Shown: positions 24,995-33,396, counted from the first letter of the stretch. The stretch: 64,000 nucleotides of DNA from an uncultured Pseudomonadota bacterium (GCA_913057905.1 CAJXPB010000003.1:124001-188000); one strand, 5' to 3'. Made by a program: numbers and translations. Notes: a model not told the origin generated them from the sequence alone.

Positions 24995-26083
24995 TCAAAT
25001 CCGCTCGATCCTGGGGATGGCCGACGCCACAAACACGAGGATCGCAGCGGCGTTTCCCAGCCCACCCGCCAGTCGCCACGTCGGGTCGACGGCCAGGTCA
25101 CCGTAGAGTCGCATCGCAAGCGTCACGTGGATGAGTGCCGGCGCCAGGTACAGGGTTGGATGGTACGGGATCCGGCGATCCGCCAGGGCGCGCAGTACCA
25201 CCGGTGCATGAGCGAAGATCATCGTCAGGACGAAGCCGACGAAGATGGCGTGCCACTGGGCGTCGAAGACCAAGCCACCGGTCGTCGGGCCGTGGACCAC
25301 GAGCAACACGCCGCCGACCGCCAGCCAGACGTAGCCGCCGAGCAGGGTTCGGCCGATGTAGCCCGGGAGTCCCTCCTGTTTGGCGGTCCTGCGTGCGACA
25401 TCAAAGATGCCCAACCACAGCGCCAGGCCGACGAAGCCGACGCCGGTGATCTGCAGCCCAAACGAGAACCCGGCGAGTTGAAGGATCAGGCCGACCAGTA
25501 CGGCGACGACGCTGGCCAGAAAGCAGGCCTGGCTGAACCGATCGGGACGCAGCACCCGAGCCAACTCCAGCCGTTCGCCGGCGATGGTGAGGACCAAAAA
25601 AGCCGCCCACCACGGGGCGAGTCCGCCCATCGAGATGCCCGTCCCATTTACATGGAGGACCAGGAGGGTGGCGGCAATGGCCCAACTGAGCGCGCCCAGT
25701 CCCATGATGACATGGTGGCGAGCGGGCTCCCGCCAGGTCAGCCAGCCGAACAGCCCGACCAACCCAAGTGAGGCGACAACGACGCTCAGACTACCGACAA
25801 GCGGCCAGCCAAAGTAGCTCACCCAGGTGCCGAGGGCGGCGGCCCCGGGAATCGCGTAGACGACCGGGCGGTCCAATGCGACCGCCCGCTCCAGCGAGAT
25901 GACCGTGCCGAAGAATCCGTTGGCGATCAGCGCGCCGTGAGACATGGCCAACTCCGCCGGCGGAGCCATGGTCACCAGCCCCATACGGCCTAATCCACCC
26001 CATACGGCCCCGACCAGCGCGACGGCGGCCATCGCCGCGATGGGGGCGACGAACATCCTCGAATCATTCATCGGTTTTGCCAC
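24995..26083 (-). CDS. NnrS-like multi-pass membrane protein
   Basis: The 362-residue protein has about 11-12 membrane spans. Conserved-looking histidines occur in membrane segments: LAMSHGALIANGFFG (near residue 49), ARHHVIMGLGALS, and QWHAIFVGFVLTMIFAHAPV (near 278-298). This His pattern in a 12-span protein resembles the NnrS family of haem/copper membrane proteins linked to nitric oxide and denitrification. The similarity is seen by pattern only. It starts at GTG 26083 inside the stop region of the upstream DUF59 gene (overlap 16 bases), so the two are translationally linked and lie under dyad element B. Confidence 0.65.
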   Translation of the reverse strand: MAKPMNDSRMFVAPIAAMAAVALVGAVWGGLGRMGLVTMAPPAELAMSHGALIANGFFGTVISLERAVALDRPVVYAIPGAAALGTWVSYFGWPLVGSLSVVVASLGLVGLFGWLTWREPARHHVIMGLGALSWAIAATLLVLHVNGTGISMGGLAPWWAAFLVLTIAGERLELARVLRPDRFSQACFLASVVAVLVGLILQLAGFSFGLQITGVGFVGLALWLGIFDVARRTAKQEGLPGYIGRTLLGGYVWLAVGGVLLVVHGPTTGGLVFDAQWHAIFVGFVLTMIFAHAPVVLRALADRRIPYHPTLYLAPALIHVTLAMRLYGDLAVDPTWRLAGGLGNAAAILVFVASAIPRIERI

Positions 26084-26496
26084 CCTAGCTTCTCTTTGCC
26101 GGGGTCACTCATGAAGTCGGGCGACCACGACGGCTCCCAGACGATCGAGACTTCGACGTCACGATCGTCGTTGAGCGCCTGTCGGATCGACTGTTCGACG
26201 TCACGCAGGATCGCCCCGGACATCGGACAGGCCGGCGTGGTGGCCGTGACGGCGGCGCGGACCTCATCATCTTTGACCTCCAGGGCATAGACCAGCCCGA
26301 GGTCGACGATGTTGATGCCGAGCTCCGGGTCGATGACGTCGGTCAGGGCATCGACCAACGCGGCGTTGGAATCGGTCCGACGCACCGGCACTTCGGCCTC
26401 GGTCAGCTCGAAGTCCGCAGTTCCTCCGTCGCCGTCGGCCGCATCGGCCTCGTCGGGAGAGCCGCTCTGCAGTTTGTCGACCAATGAATGCCACAT
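26068..26496 (-). CDS. MIP18/DUF59-family Fe-S assembly protein
   Basis: The 142-residue protein has an acidic N-terminal extension of about 45 residues, then the DUF59 domain with DPELGINIVDLGLVY (56-70), TATTPACPM (Cys90, the reactive cysteine) and SIVWEPSWSPDFM. Members (SufT, PaaD, MIP18) help deliver Fe-S clusters to target proteins. GGAGG is six bases before ATG 26496. It is the first gene of a two-gene operon with the NnrS-like protein and diverges from the DUF2249 gene, with a 36-bp dyad in between. Its presence beside a SufR-like regulator supports a cluster-repair theme. Confidence 0.88.
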   Translation of the reverse strand: MWHSLVDKLQSGSPDEADAADGDGGTADFELTEAEVPVRRTDSNAALVDALTDVIDPELGINIVDLGLVYALEVKDDEVRAAVTATTPACPMSGAILRDVEQSIRQALNDDRDVEVSIVWEPSWSPDFMSDPGKEKLGWQNR

Positions 26497-26583
26497 CGTT
26501 CCTCCGCTGCCATTTCACTTCTTTGGGTGGTGGGAGCACAGCGACCATTTGCAGCACGAACGTAACCCCGAGCTCCGGGCCAA

Positions 26584-26619
26584 TCAAATTAAACGTGTCT
26601 TTTTACGGTTTTATTTTGA
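26584..26619. promoter_or_regulatory. 36-bp dyad element B between DUF59 operon and DUF2249 gene
   Basis: TCAAATTAAACGTG at the left end and its near-complement CGGTTTTATTTTGA at the right end form a dyad around CTTTTTA. It is 88 bases from the DUF59 start and 84 from the DUF2249 start, nearly central. It shares 28 of 36 positions with element A at 23198-23233. Reading outward, both ends give TTGA, so each half could carry the -35 of one divergent promoter; leftward, TTGATT is followed 17 bases later by TACGTT. Confidence 0.6.
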
Positions 26620-26702
26620 CTCTGACGCGACGCTGCGCACGATTGGCCTGCACGACCGTTCGATACGTCACATCTCGTTCCCTGACCTACGGAGGCCCCA
26701 CC

Positions 26703-26942
26703 ATGGCTGTCGACGCTGGAGAAGAACTGCACGTGACCGAACTTCCGCCGCCCAAAAAGCACCCGACGATCTTTGAGAGTTTCGACGGACTCGATTCCGG
26801 CGAATCGTTCGTGATCGTCAACGACCACGATCCCGTACCCCTGAAGTATCAGTTCGAGGCCGAACGTGGCGAAGATGCGTTTGAGTGGGAGTATCTGGAG
26901 GACGGACCGGACACCTGGCGAGTCCGACTGACGAAGCCCTAA
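26703..26942 (+). CDS. DUF2249-domain protein
   Basis: This 79-residue protein has GGAGG about seven bases before ATG 26703. It has the DUF2249 signature: a pre-strand HPTIFESFDGLDSGESFVIV, then NDHDPVPLKYQFEAE, the 'HDP' motif that defines the family, and a closing EWEYLEDGPDTWRVRL. Members occur alone or with hemerythrin or cupin domains in low-oxygen and nitrosative-stress gene sets; the biochemical function is not known. A hairpin terminator follows 48 bases downstream. The promoter region with dyad B is shared with the DUF59 operon. Confidence 0.88.
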   Translation: MAVDAGEELHVTELPPPKKHPTIFESFDGLDSGESFVIVNDHDPVPLKYQFEAERGEDAFEWEYLEDGPDTWRVRLTKP

Positions 26943-26989
26943 TCGGCGGGAGTCCCTTGCCAACGATCGTCGCGTCTCCACAATAGGGG

Positions 26990-27014
26990 CGGTCGGGCCT
27001 CCCGACCGTCCTTT
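26990..27014 (+). terminator. Hairpin terminator after the DUF2249 gene
   Basis: CGGTCGGG (26990-26997) pairs with CCCGACCG (27001-27008) around a three-base loop, followed by TCCTTT. The T-run is short, so termination may be partial. It separates the DUF2249 gene from the sigma operon that begins at 27042. Confidence 0.6.
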
Positions 27015-27041
27015 GGCGACCTGCAGCCCAGAAGGTAACTG

Positions 27042-27641
27042 GTGGATGTCGACGATTCCGAACTCGTAGACCGGGCCCAAAACGGGGACCGGGACGCCTT
27101 CCAAGAGCTCGTCGAGCGCTACCAGCAGAAGGTCTACTCCATCTGCTACAGCAAGCTCAAAGACGAGCAGGACAGCCAGGACGTCTCCCAGGACGTCTTC
27201 ATCAAGGTCTACCGCTACCTCGACAACTTCAACAAGAACTCCAGCTTCTACACGTGGCTGTACCGGATCACGGTCAACACGTGCATCGACTTTCTGCGCA
27301 AGGAGAATCGCGTCCAGAAGGTCGACTACGACGACTCGATCAAGCGCGACGAGGATATGGAGGGCATGGACGACCTGATGCCCACCAAGCTGGGGGTCGA
27401 CCCCGACAAGGCCCTGGGCCGAAAGGAGCTGCGCTCCAAGATGCTTGAGGCACTGAATTCACTGTCGGAGAAGCACAGGACGATTCTGAATCTGCGCGAA
27501 GTCGAGGGGCTCTCGTACAAGGAGATGGCCGAGGTACTGGAGATCTCGAAGGGAACCGTCATGAGCCGCCTGTATCACGCCCGCCAGTACTTTCAGGAAG
27601 CCCTGAAAGATTACCTCGGTGAGTCGATCGAGATCGAGTGA
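27042..27641 (+). CDS. RpoE-like ECF sigma factor
   Basis: The 199-residue protein starts at GTG 27042 with AAGG seven bases upstream. Region 2 has LVDRAQNGDRDAFQELVERY and DVSQDVFIKVYRYLDNF, with the region 2.4 signature FYTWLYRITVNTCIDFLRK. Region 4 (about 140-190) has SEKHRTILNLREVEGLSYKE and a helix-turn-helix ending KGTVMSRLYHARQY. This wording is that of RpoE/SigW-group ECF factors. It heads an operon with a membrane-anchored, repeat-containing putative anti-sigma protein and an exported protein, which suggests control by an envelope signal. Confidence 0.92.
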   Translation: MDVDDSELVDRAQNGDRDAFQELVERYQQKVYSICYSKLKDEQDSQDVSQDVFIKVYRYLDNFNKNSSFYTWLYRITVNTCIDFLRKENRVQKVDYDDSIKRDEDMEGMDDLMPTKLGVDPDKALGRKELRSKMLEALNSLSEKHRTILNLREVEGLSYKEMAEVLEISKGTVMSRLYHARQYFQEALKDYLGESIEIE

Positions 27642-27730
27642 GACGACATCCCATTGAATAATCGTGCGTGACCCCTCGTCTACTCAGTGTGACGGGAGCC
27701 CTCAACTGGCGACACGCAATAGAGAACACG

Positions 27731-28906
27731 ATGACCGACGCCTCGCTCACAACTAGACAGCGCGACTTACTTCAGCGCTGGTTTGATGGGGAGCTCGCCG
27801 AAGACCGCGTACCCGAGGCCGAGGCACTGATCGAAGAATCTCAGGCGGCGGCCGACTACGTGGCGTCGCTCGAGTCGATGCAACGGATCACCCGCGGGCT
27901 GGCCGACGAGGTGCGCGGCGGGCCGGGATGGTCGGCCGAAGAGACGGTCTCGAAGGCCTTGGATGCGCCGCCCGCCGCCGACGAGCCGCTCAGAGAACTG
28001 GCGCCGCTTCTGGAGCGCTACCATGACGGCGAGGTCGTCGAGGCCGAAGCTGCACTGGTGCGACGATTGAGGCGCCGCCGCGACGATGTCGCCGACTACC
28101 TGAAGGGGCTCGAACAACTCGGAGACGCCGTGCGCGGCGCCGACGAGGCCAGCCGCGACGGCATCGACTTCGACGCCCAGGTCCATGCAGTGCTGGAGGC
28201 CGTCGACTCGCAGCCTCCCACATTCGACGCGGACGAGCACGCCGAGTGGCTGCACCGCTACGCCGACGACGAACTCGACGCCGAACGACGACAGATCGTC
28301 GAGGGATGGGTCGATGAGGGCCACCCCGAGGTCACCGACGCACTGAAGACCCTGGACGCCCTCGGTCAGACGACCCGCGCCGCCTTCGACCAGGCGGGCG
28401 GCCACAACATCGAGCTGTGGGACGCCGTCGCCGACGCGATCGACGACGAGGAAGAAGAATCCGGCGGCTCGGCCGAGGTCTTCCGGCTGGACGACTACCG
28501 CCAGGGGATCGCCGGAGCCGTCGCCGCGGCGCTGGTCCTGATTACGGTCGGCGCGCTGTTTGGCGACCGACTGTTCCCCTGGGGAGAGCGCGTCGTCGAA
28601 AAAAAGACCGTCGTCATCGTCGACAGCGTCGAACACAGCGAGGGCTCGTCGGTGCTGATCGACAGTCCAATGCAGGAAGCTGGTGCCTCGGAGTCGGCCG
28701 ACGACCCGAAGAAAGCAACGAAGAAAGCAGACGACGAGGCCTCGGAGGACAAGCCGACGGTCATCTGGCTGCTCGACTCCGACGAAAACAAAGACGACGC
28801 CGAATCCGGTGGGACGGAAGACGGGAGCGACCAGCAGGATAAGGACCGCGCGCCCGACGCCGGAGCAGACGATGCCGACCAGCCGCCCAGCGGCCAGCCG
28901 ATCTGA
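27731..28906 (+). CDS. Putative membrane anti-sigma factor with three N-terminal repeats
   Basis: From ATG 27731 the 391-residue protein has three copies of an about 45-residue helical module: residues 13-56 (LLQRWFDGELAEDRVPEAEA), 93-137 (LLERYHDGEVVEAEAALVRR) and 172-216 (WLHRYADDELDAERRQIVEG). Each starts with the 'L-x2-Y/W-x-D-G/D-E-L' pattern found at the N-terminus of many anti-sigma factors. A single membrane span lies at about 260-278 (GIAGAVAAALVLITVGALFG). The periplasmic tail of about 110 residues is acidic and disordered. It lacks the zinc HxxxCxxC motif. Position after the sigma gene supports the role; the repeats are unusual. Start codon and 89-base gap fit one operon. Confidence 0.75.
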   Translation: MTDASLTTRQRDLLQRWFDGELAEDRVPEAEALIEESQAAADYVASLESMQRITRGLADEVRGGPGWSAEETVSKALDAPPAADEPLRELAPLLERYHDGEVVEAEAALVRRLRRRRDDVADYLKGLEQLGDAVRGADEASRDGIDFDAQVHAVLEAVDSQPPTFDADEHAEWLHRYADDELDAERRQIVEGWVDEGHPEVTDALKTLDALGQTTRAAFDQAGGHNIELWDAVADAIDDEEEESGGSAEVFRLDDYRQGIAGAVAAALVLITVGALFGDRLFPWGERVVEKKTVVIVDSVEHSEGSSVLIDSPMQEAGASESADDPKKATKKADDEASEDKPTVIWLLDSDENKDDAESGGTEDGSDQQDKDRAPDAGADDADQPPSGQPI

Positions 28907-28935
28907 TGGTTGTACAGTGACCGGGATACCGGACA

Positions 28936-29379
28936 ATGCGGACGTATCGACATATTCTAGTGGCTCTGACGATGCTGGGGATCGTCGGCTTCTCCACCGC
29001 AGCGAAGGCTGAAGATCCCGGCATCACCGTCGAGATCCGCTCGATCGCCGCCGACAAACAAGGCGAGGGCTTCGACAGCAAGCTGTCGGATCTGAAGTCC
29101 AAGCTCGAGAAGGTCTTCGACGACTACACCCGATTTGAGCAGCTCACCTCGGTGGAGTTCGAGCTGACGCCTCACCAGACCAAATCTGTGACGCTTCCAG
29201 AGGGAAGCCAGATCTCGGTGACCTACCACGGGCCGGCCGACGACCTGCTGAAGATCGGCCTGGAGATCTCCGACAAACTCAGCACCACCCTGCGCGCCTC
29301 GCCGGGCAGCACCTTCTTTCAGGCCGGCCTCGACTACCGCTCCGGCATCCTGATCCTGGCGATCACCGTCGACAAATGA
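28936..29379 (+). CDS. Exported protein of unknown function in the sigma operon
   Basis: This is a 147-residue protein with a Sec signal (ILVALTMLGIVGFSTAAKAE, cleavage near AKA-ED at about residue 25). The mature part is predicted alpha/beta with no cysteines (KLSDLKSKLEKVFDDYTRFE, VTLPEGSQISVTYHGPADDL). I recognise no family. It starts 29 bases after the putative anti-sigma gene, so it is probably co-transcribed and may be an output or a periplasmic sensor of that system. Its stop is only six bases from the convergent stop of the first gene of the lipoprotein array. Confidence 0.8.
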   Translation: MRTYRHILVALTMLGIVGFSTAAKAEDPGITVEIRSIAADKQGEGFDSKLSDLKSKLEKVFDDYTRFEQLTSVEFELTPHQTKSVTLPEGSQISVTYHGPADDLLKIGLEISDKLSTTLRASPGSTFFQAGLDYRSGILILAITVDK

Positions 29380-29385
29380 CCGTAC

Positions 29386-30792
29386 CTACGGGCTGGCGAA
29401 GTATTCGTAGCGAAGGGCTACGAAGTTTTCAGGATACTCTCCTCTGTATCCCTGAGGATAGTTGCCGTACATCCGCACGGCGTTGTCCCTGGAGAAGTAG
29501 ACGAATCCATTCTCCCGGCTACGTGGGACGACCGTCGCCTCGGTCGGATGTTGGTCGCTCTCCAAGAAGACACGCAGCGATCCAGAAACCGGCACCTCGG
29601 GGAACGTGTATCCCGTGCGTCTACCCTGCGGGGGGGTCGAAACACAGCCGACCGTGACCGACCTTACTACCTCGCTGATCTGGGTTGTATTCGTCAGGTC
29701 GTCCACGTCGAATCGGACCTGAGGAGTGTCGTCGTAGATCGACTGAGGCACGACCGCCGCAGATAGCAACACCTGGTTGGGTCCAGTATTCGTGCTTCGT
29801 TGGATCACGGCCACATTGATCCAAAAGGTCATATACGTGGAGCCGTCCGTCGACGGCAGTCCGCCGGCGACGTCGCTCTGGCTGAAGGCATCCATGCCCA
29901 GAAGGAGCTCCTCGCGGACTTTGGCAGCGGTTTTCGCCATCGGTGTCTTGATCCTGTAGCGGCCGATCGATGCCAGGTGGCCGTCGTGGGTGGCGAAAGC
30001 TCCGCCAATGGTGGAGAAGGTCAGATTGTCTTCGTCGTTCCCGGCCAAATCGAGGACGGCCGGTCGCACCGTCTTGCGAGCGGATACATCGGGCTCCGAC
30101 CGCCCGTCTTCGGCGTTTTTCGACAGCACGAACCCGTACAGTGAACTCGACGCGTCGCTGAACAGGTGGGCCGCGACGGGTGCTTGCACACCATTTAAAG
30201 TCACACCCTGAACGTTGCTGAAGCGCTCCGGGACGCCGAATTTGTAGTTCGCCGCCTGACTGGTGACAAAATTGATCGTTCCGGTGACATCTTCGGAAGA
30301 GTCCACCGGTTTCGCGCACGCGTCGACGCGCCAGCGGCTGGCGTCGGGAACTCCGTCGAAGGTCTCAGGATCATTGGGATTCAGGCCGAACTTGAACTCG
30401 GCCGGATCGTCAACCCCGTCGTCGTCGGTGTCTGGGTCGCACGGATCGGTTCCCTCTTGGAGCTCTTCAAGGTCGTTGAGCCCGTCATCGTCGGTGTCCG
30501 CGTTGGTTGGATCGGTGCAGAGCTCGGACTCGTCGCAGTTGTTCAACATGTCGCCATCGGAGTCCTTCGAACAGTCGGGCCCGGTATCCTCCTCGCCGCC
30601 GTCCTGGACGTCTACCGCGTCACTGCCTCCGTCGTCCAACTCGGCATCACCCCTTGCGTCGGCGTTTACATCGGCCGCATCGACGCCGGCATCAGCCGAC
30701 CAGTTTCCCTCCGGTGGAGACTCCTGGCAGGCGGGGAAGACTCCCGAGAAGAGGAGTCCGCACATCAGAAGAAACGTTGCTCGTTTCAACAT
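29386..30792 (-). CDS. Array lipoprotein 1, lacking the VWA domain
   Basis: From ATG 30792 (GAGG upstream) the protein is 468 residues. A signal peptide ends in the lipobox FPAC, followed by an Asp-rich linker, the TSP3 repeats (DTGPDCSKDSDGDMLNNCDE, DTDDDGLNDLEELQEGTDPC) and the conserved middle domain. Where its paralogues have about 200 residues of VWA domain it reads GCVSTPPQGRRTGYTFPE and joins straight to the C-terminal block VPVSGSLRVFLESDQHPTEA...VPRSRENGFVYF. The deletion keeps the frame, so the product is probably still made but cannot bind ligands through a MIDAS. It is the most distant copy from the array's 5' end. Confidence 0.85.
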   Translation of the reverse strand: MLKRATFLLMCGLLFSGVFPACQESPPEGNWSADAGVDAADVNADARGDAELDDGGSDAVDVQDGGEEDTGPDCSKDSDGDMLNNCDESELCTDPTNADTDDDGLNDLEELQEGTDPCDPDTDDDGVDDPAEFKFGLNPNDPETFDGVPDASRWRVDACAKPVDSSEDVTGTINFVTSQAANYKFGVPERFSNVQGVTLNGVQAPVAAHLFSDASSSLYGFVLSKNAEDGRSEPDVSARKTVRPAVLDLAGNDEDNLTFSTIGGAFATHDGHLASIGRYRIKTPMAKTAAKVREELLLGMDAFSQSDVAGGLPSTDGSTYMTFWINVAVIQRSTNTGPNQVLLSAAVVPQSIYDDTPQVRFDVDDLTNTTQISEVVRSVTVGCVSTPPQGRRTGYTFPEVPVSGSLRVFLESDQHPTEATVVPRSRENGFVYFSRDNAVRMYGNYPQGYRGEYPENFVALRYEYFASP

Positions 30793-30858
30793 GACCTCAC
30801 TCGTGTGTGCACTTCTCAGATTCTTCGTCGGTTTCATCGTATCGACCGGTCGACGAGC

Positions 30859-32943
30859 CTACGGGCTGGAAAGGTACTCGTAGCGCACGGCCACGAAATC
30901 TTCCGCGTAATCCGTCATCTGTCGATTTTTCGGTCGATAGCTGCCGAAGAAAGCCACGGTATTATGCTCGGGGAAGTAGTCGAATCCGTCATCCCGGCTT
31001 CGCGGCACGAATGTCGCCTTCGTGGGGTCCTGGTCGTTATCGGTGAAGACGCTCAGTGACGCGGAGACCGGTGTCTCTGACAGTACATACCCTGACAACT
31101 CACCGGCGGCCGAGAAGACGATATCTGACAGAATAGCCGACACGTCATTCGAGCAAATCGAGCCGGCCCCGCCGCCGGTCGCCAAGGCCACATCCCGGTA
31201 GGCCGAGCCATCCTGGGCGCAGTTCGGCGTCCCCGTCACCGCGAACGCCGTGGTGTCGGCGCGGCTCCCGGTAAAGAAGTTTCTGTACATCGACAGCGAC
31301 GCCGAGCCGGAGGCGACCGAATAGGCCGGATCGTCGGCCATGAAGATGGTTACCATCGAAGCACCATCGTCGACTCTCTCTGCCGAGGGCGGCGTTTCGG
31401 GAAGAAGAACTCGCATGTACCGAGTTCCCTCGTAGGCGACCTCCAGCCCGGGTTTGATGGAACCACCGCAGGACCAACCGGTGCACGTGTTGCCGGCATT
31501 CTGAATATTGCTGGCAAACTGCATCCCATTTTGAGTCCAGGGGCTGTAGAGTCTGCCCTGATTGTCTGGATTCATGTTCGTGATGCCCAGTGACATATCG
31601 ATCTGTGTCCCCAACATCTGGTTGTGGAGCGTCTGATTGAAGCCGGCCGACGAAGGCACCTTCGACCCTTGTACATCCGACTGGTCCACCACCCAGTAGA
31701 CGTTTGCTCTGGGAGTTTTTTCTCGCGGGATAATCGAGTCGCACTGGATGACCGTCGACGCCCCGGATCCACTGACGTTGGTCGTGTTGACCAGGTCCTC
31801 CATCTCGAATCGAACCTGCGGGTCACTGTCGACGACTGGCGCCGGGGCGACCGCCATGGAAACAAGCACCTGATTGGGTCCGGAGCTCTTGGTTCGATGT
31901 GAGACCGACACGTCGATGCGAAAGCTCGAGTAGGAGGTCCCCGCGGTAGAAGGCAGCCCGCCCCCGGTGAGGTTGGACCTGGCAAACGCGTCCATTCCAA
32001 AGAGGAGCTCCTCGCGGACTTTGGCGGGGGTCTTCGCCGTGGGTGTGTCGATCTCATAGTGCCCGATGGTGGCCCGGTGTCCGTCGTGGGTGTCGAAGGC
32101 TGCCCCATGGGTTGCCATGACGAGGTTGTCCGTGTTGTTCCCGGCGAGCCCGTGAATCTCTGGGTGCACCTCCTGTCTAAGGGTTTCCACGGGATCTATG
32201 CGCCCCCCTTCGGCTCTCTTCGAGATCAGGAACCCATAGAGGGAGTTGGATCCGTCGCCGAATACGCTGGCGTCGACCAGCGGAGCCACCCCGGTCAGCC
32301 CCACTTGCTGAAAGGACCCAAACTGCTGGGGGACTCCGATCGTGTAGTCCGCCGCAGAGTTGGATCGGTAGGTGATCGTTCCGGTCAAGTCTTCGGATGG
32401 GTCGGCCGGTGGAGCGCAGGCATCGGTCCGCCAGCGATTCCCATCGGTCACCCCGTCCTCAAAGGTGTCTGGTTTGTTGGGGTTCAGCCCAGCCTCGAGC
32501 TCGGTGGCATCGTCGGCGCCATCTTCGTCGGTGTCGGCCTTGCAGGGATCGGTCCCCTCGACGACCTCTTTGTAATCGCTGAGTCCGTCCCCGTCGGTAT
32601 CGGAGTCCGTCGGATCGGTGCAGAGCTCGGCTTCGTCGCAGTTATTCAATCTGTCGCCGTCGGTGTCCTTCGAGCAGTCGGGGCCACTGTAGGTGTCCGC
32701 TCCATCGGGCTGCGTATCCTGATCCTGGTCCCGAGTGTCAGACGTGTCCGGGCCAGTGGAGCCGTCGCCGTCGGCTCCTGCATCGTCCACGCCGAGATCG
32801 CCGGTCCCGTCCACACTGGTATCCGACGGCGCGTCACCGCCAACATCCGTCGTCCAGTTTGTGTTTGATGCGGGCTCCTGACAGGCAAGGAGAATCCCCG
32901 AGAATACGGCCACGGCAAATAAGCAAGACGTCATTCGTCGCAT
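30859..32943 (-). CDS. Array lipoprotein 2, VWA domain with lost MIDAS motif
   Basis: The 694-residue protein from ATG 32943 (GGGAG six bases upstream) has lipobox LLAC, an acidic linker and TSP3 repeats (KDTDGDRLNNCDEAELCTDP). It carries the full middle domain, a VWA-like domain and the C-terminal block. The metal-ion site, DQSGSM in other copies, is DQSDVQ here, and the later FFTDE is FMADD, so two MIDAS positions are changed. The extracellular domain would therefore not bind Mg2+ normally. It ends AVRYEYLSSP, without the final Cys-containing extension of genes 4-6. The gene is intact in frame; selection on a metal-free role, or early decay, are both possible. Confidence 0.85.
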   Translation of the reverse strand: MRRMTSCLFAVAVFSGILLACQEPASNTNWTTDVGGDAPSDTSVDGTGDLGVDDAGADGDGSTGPDTSDTRDQDQDTQPDGADTYSGPDCSKDTDGDRLNNCDEAELCTDPTDSDTDGDGLSDYKEVVEGTDPCKADTDEDGADDATELEAGLNPNKPDTFEDGVTDGNRWRTDACAPPADPSEDLTGTITYRSNSAADYTIGVPQQFGSFQQVGLTGVAPLVDASVFGDGSNSLYGFLISKRAEGGRIDPVETLRQEVHPEIHGLAGNNTDNLVMATHGAAFDTHDGHRATIGHYEIDTPTAKTPAKVREELLFGMDAFARSNLTGGGLPSTAGTSYSSFRIDVSVSHRTKSSGPNQVLVSMAVAPAPVVDSDPQVRFEMEDLVNTTNVSGSGASTVIQCDSIIPREKTPRANVYWVVDQSDVQGSKVPSSAGFNQTLHNQMLGTQIDMSLGITNMNPDNQGRLYSPWTQNGMQFASNIQNAGNTCTGWSCGGSIKPGLEVAYEGTRYMRVLLPETPPSAERVDDGASMVTIFMADDPAYSVASGSASLSMYRNFFTGSRADTTAFAVTGTPNCAQDGSAYRDVALATGGGAGSICSNDVSAILSDIVFSAAGELSGYVLSETPVSASLSVFTDNDQDPTKATFVPRSRDDGFDYFPEHNTVAFFGSYRPKNRQMTDYAEDFVAVRYEYLSSP

Positions 32944-32971
32944 TCGAACTCCCTTCGTTCACATCGAAGTT

Positions 32972-33308
32972 TCACTCTTCGGGCATGCAATTGTCAGCCC
33001 CTTCGCCTGTTTCAATGCATCGATCGATGAAGTATTCGAAGCGCGCAGCGACGAAGTCCTCGGCGATCTCCCCCTCCGAGGGCTGCAGTCGGTAGTCACC
33101 GAAGAAAGCGATTGAGTTGTCCTCGGAGAAGTACTCAAACCCGTGTTCGCCGTTCCTTGGGACAAATGTCGCCTGCGTCGGGCGGCGAGCTATAGGGAAC
33201 GGCCATGTCCGTGGAGACGTCCCGGCCGGGTGACTCCGGCGGCTGGTCGCATCCAGACGCCAGTAGCGCCGACACTACCACCAACGCACACACTTGGACT
33301 CGCATCAT
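32972..33308 (-). pseudogene. Relic of an array lipoprotein (signal peptide plus tail)
   Basis: From ATG 33308, with GGAGG upstream, comes a lipoprotein signal (VSALLASGC) and a short linker. Near 33185 the frame shifts by one and the sequence becomes the array's C-terminal block: TQATFVPRNGEHGFEYFSED, SIAFFGDYRLQPSEGEIAED, FVAARFEYFIDRC, ending at TGA 32972. The TSP3, middle and VWA domains are gone. It is thus a copy that lost about 600 codons and then its frame. The tail matches genes 3-6 more than genes 1-2 (IDRC ending). Confidence 0.85.
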
Positions 33309-33396
33309 CGCCTCCTCAAAATTCACACATTTTACACAGTGAGGGTAGCCGGAGACTCGACGCGCCTCAAACGGCCCGCCCGTCGCGAGACGCCAA

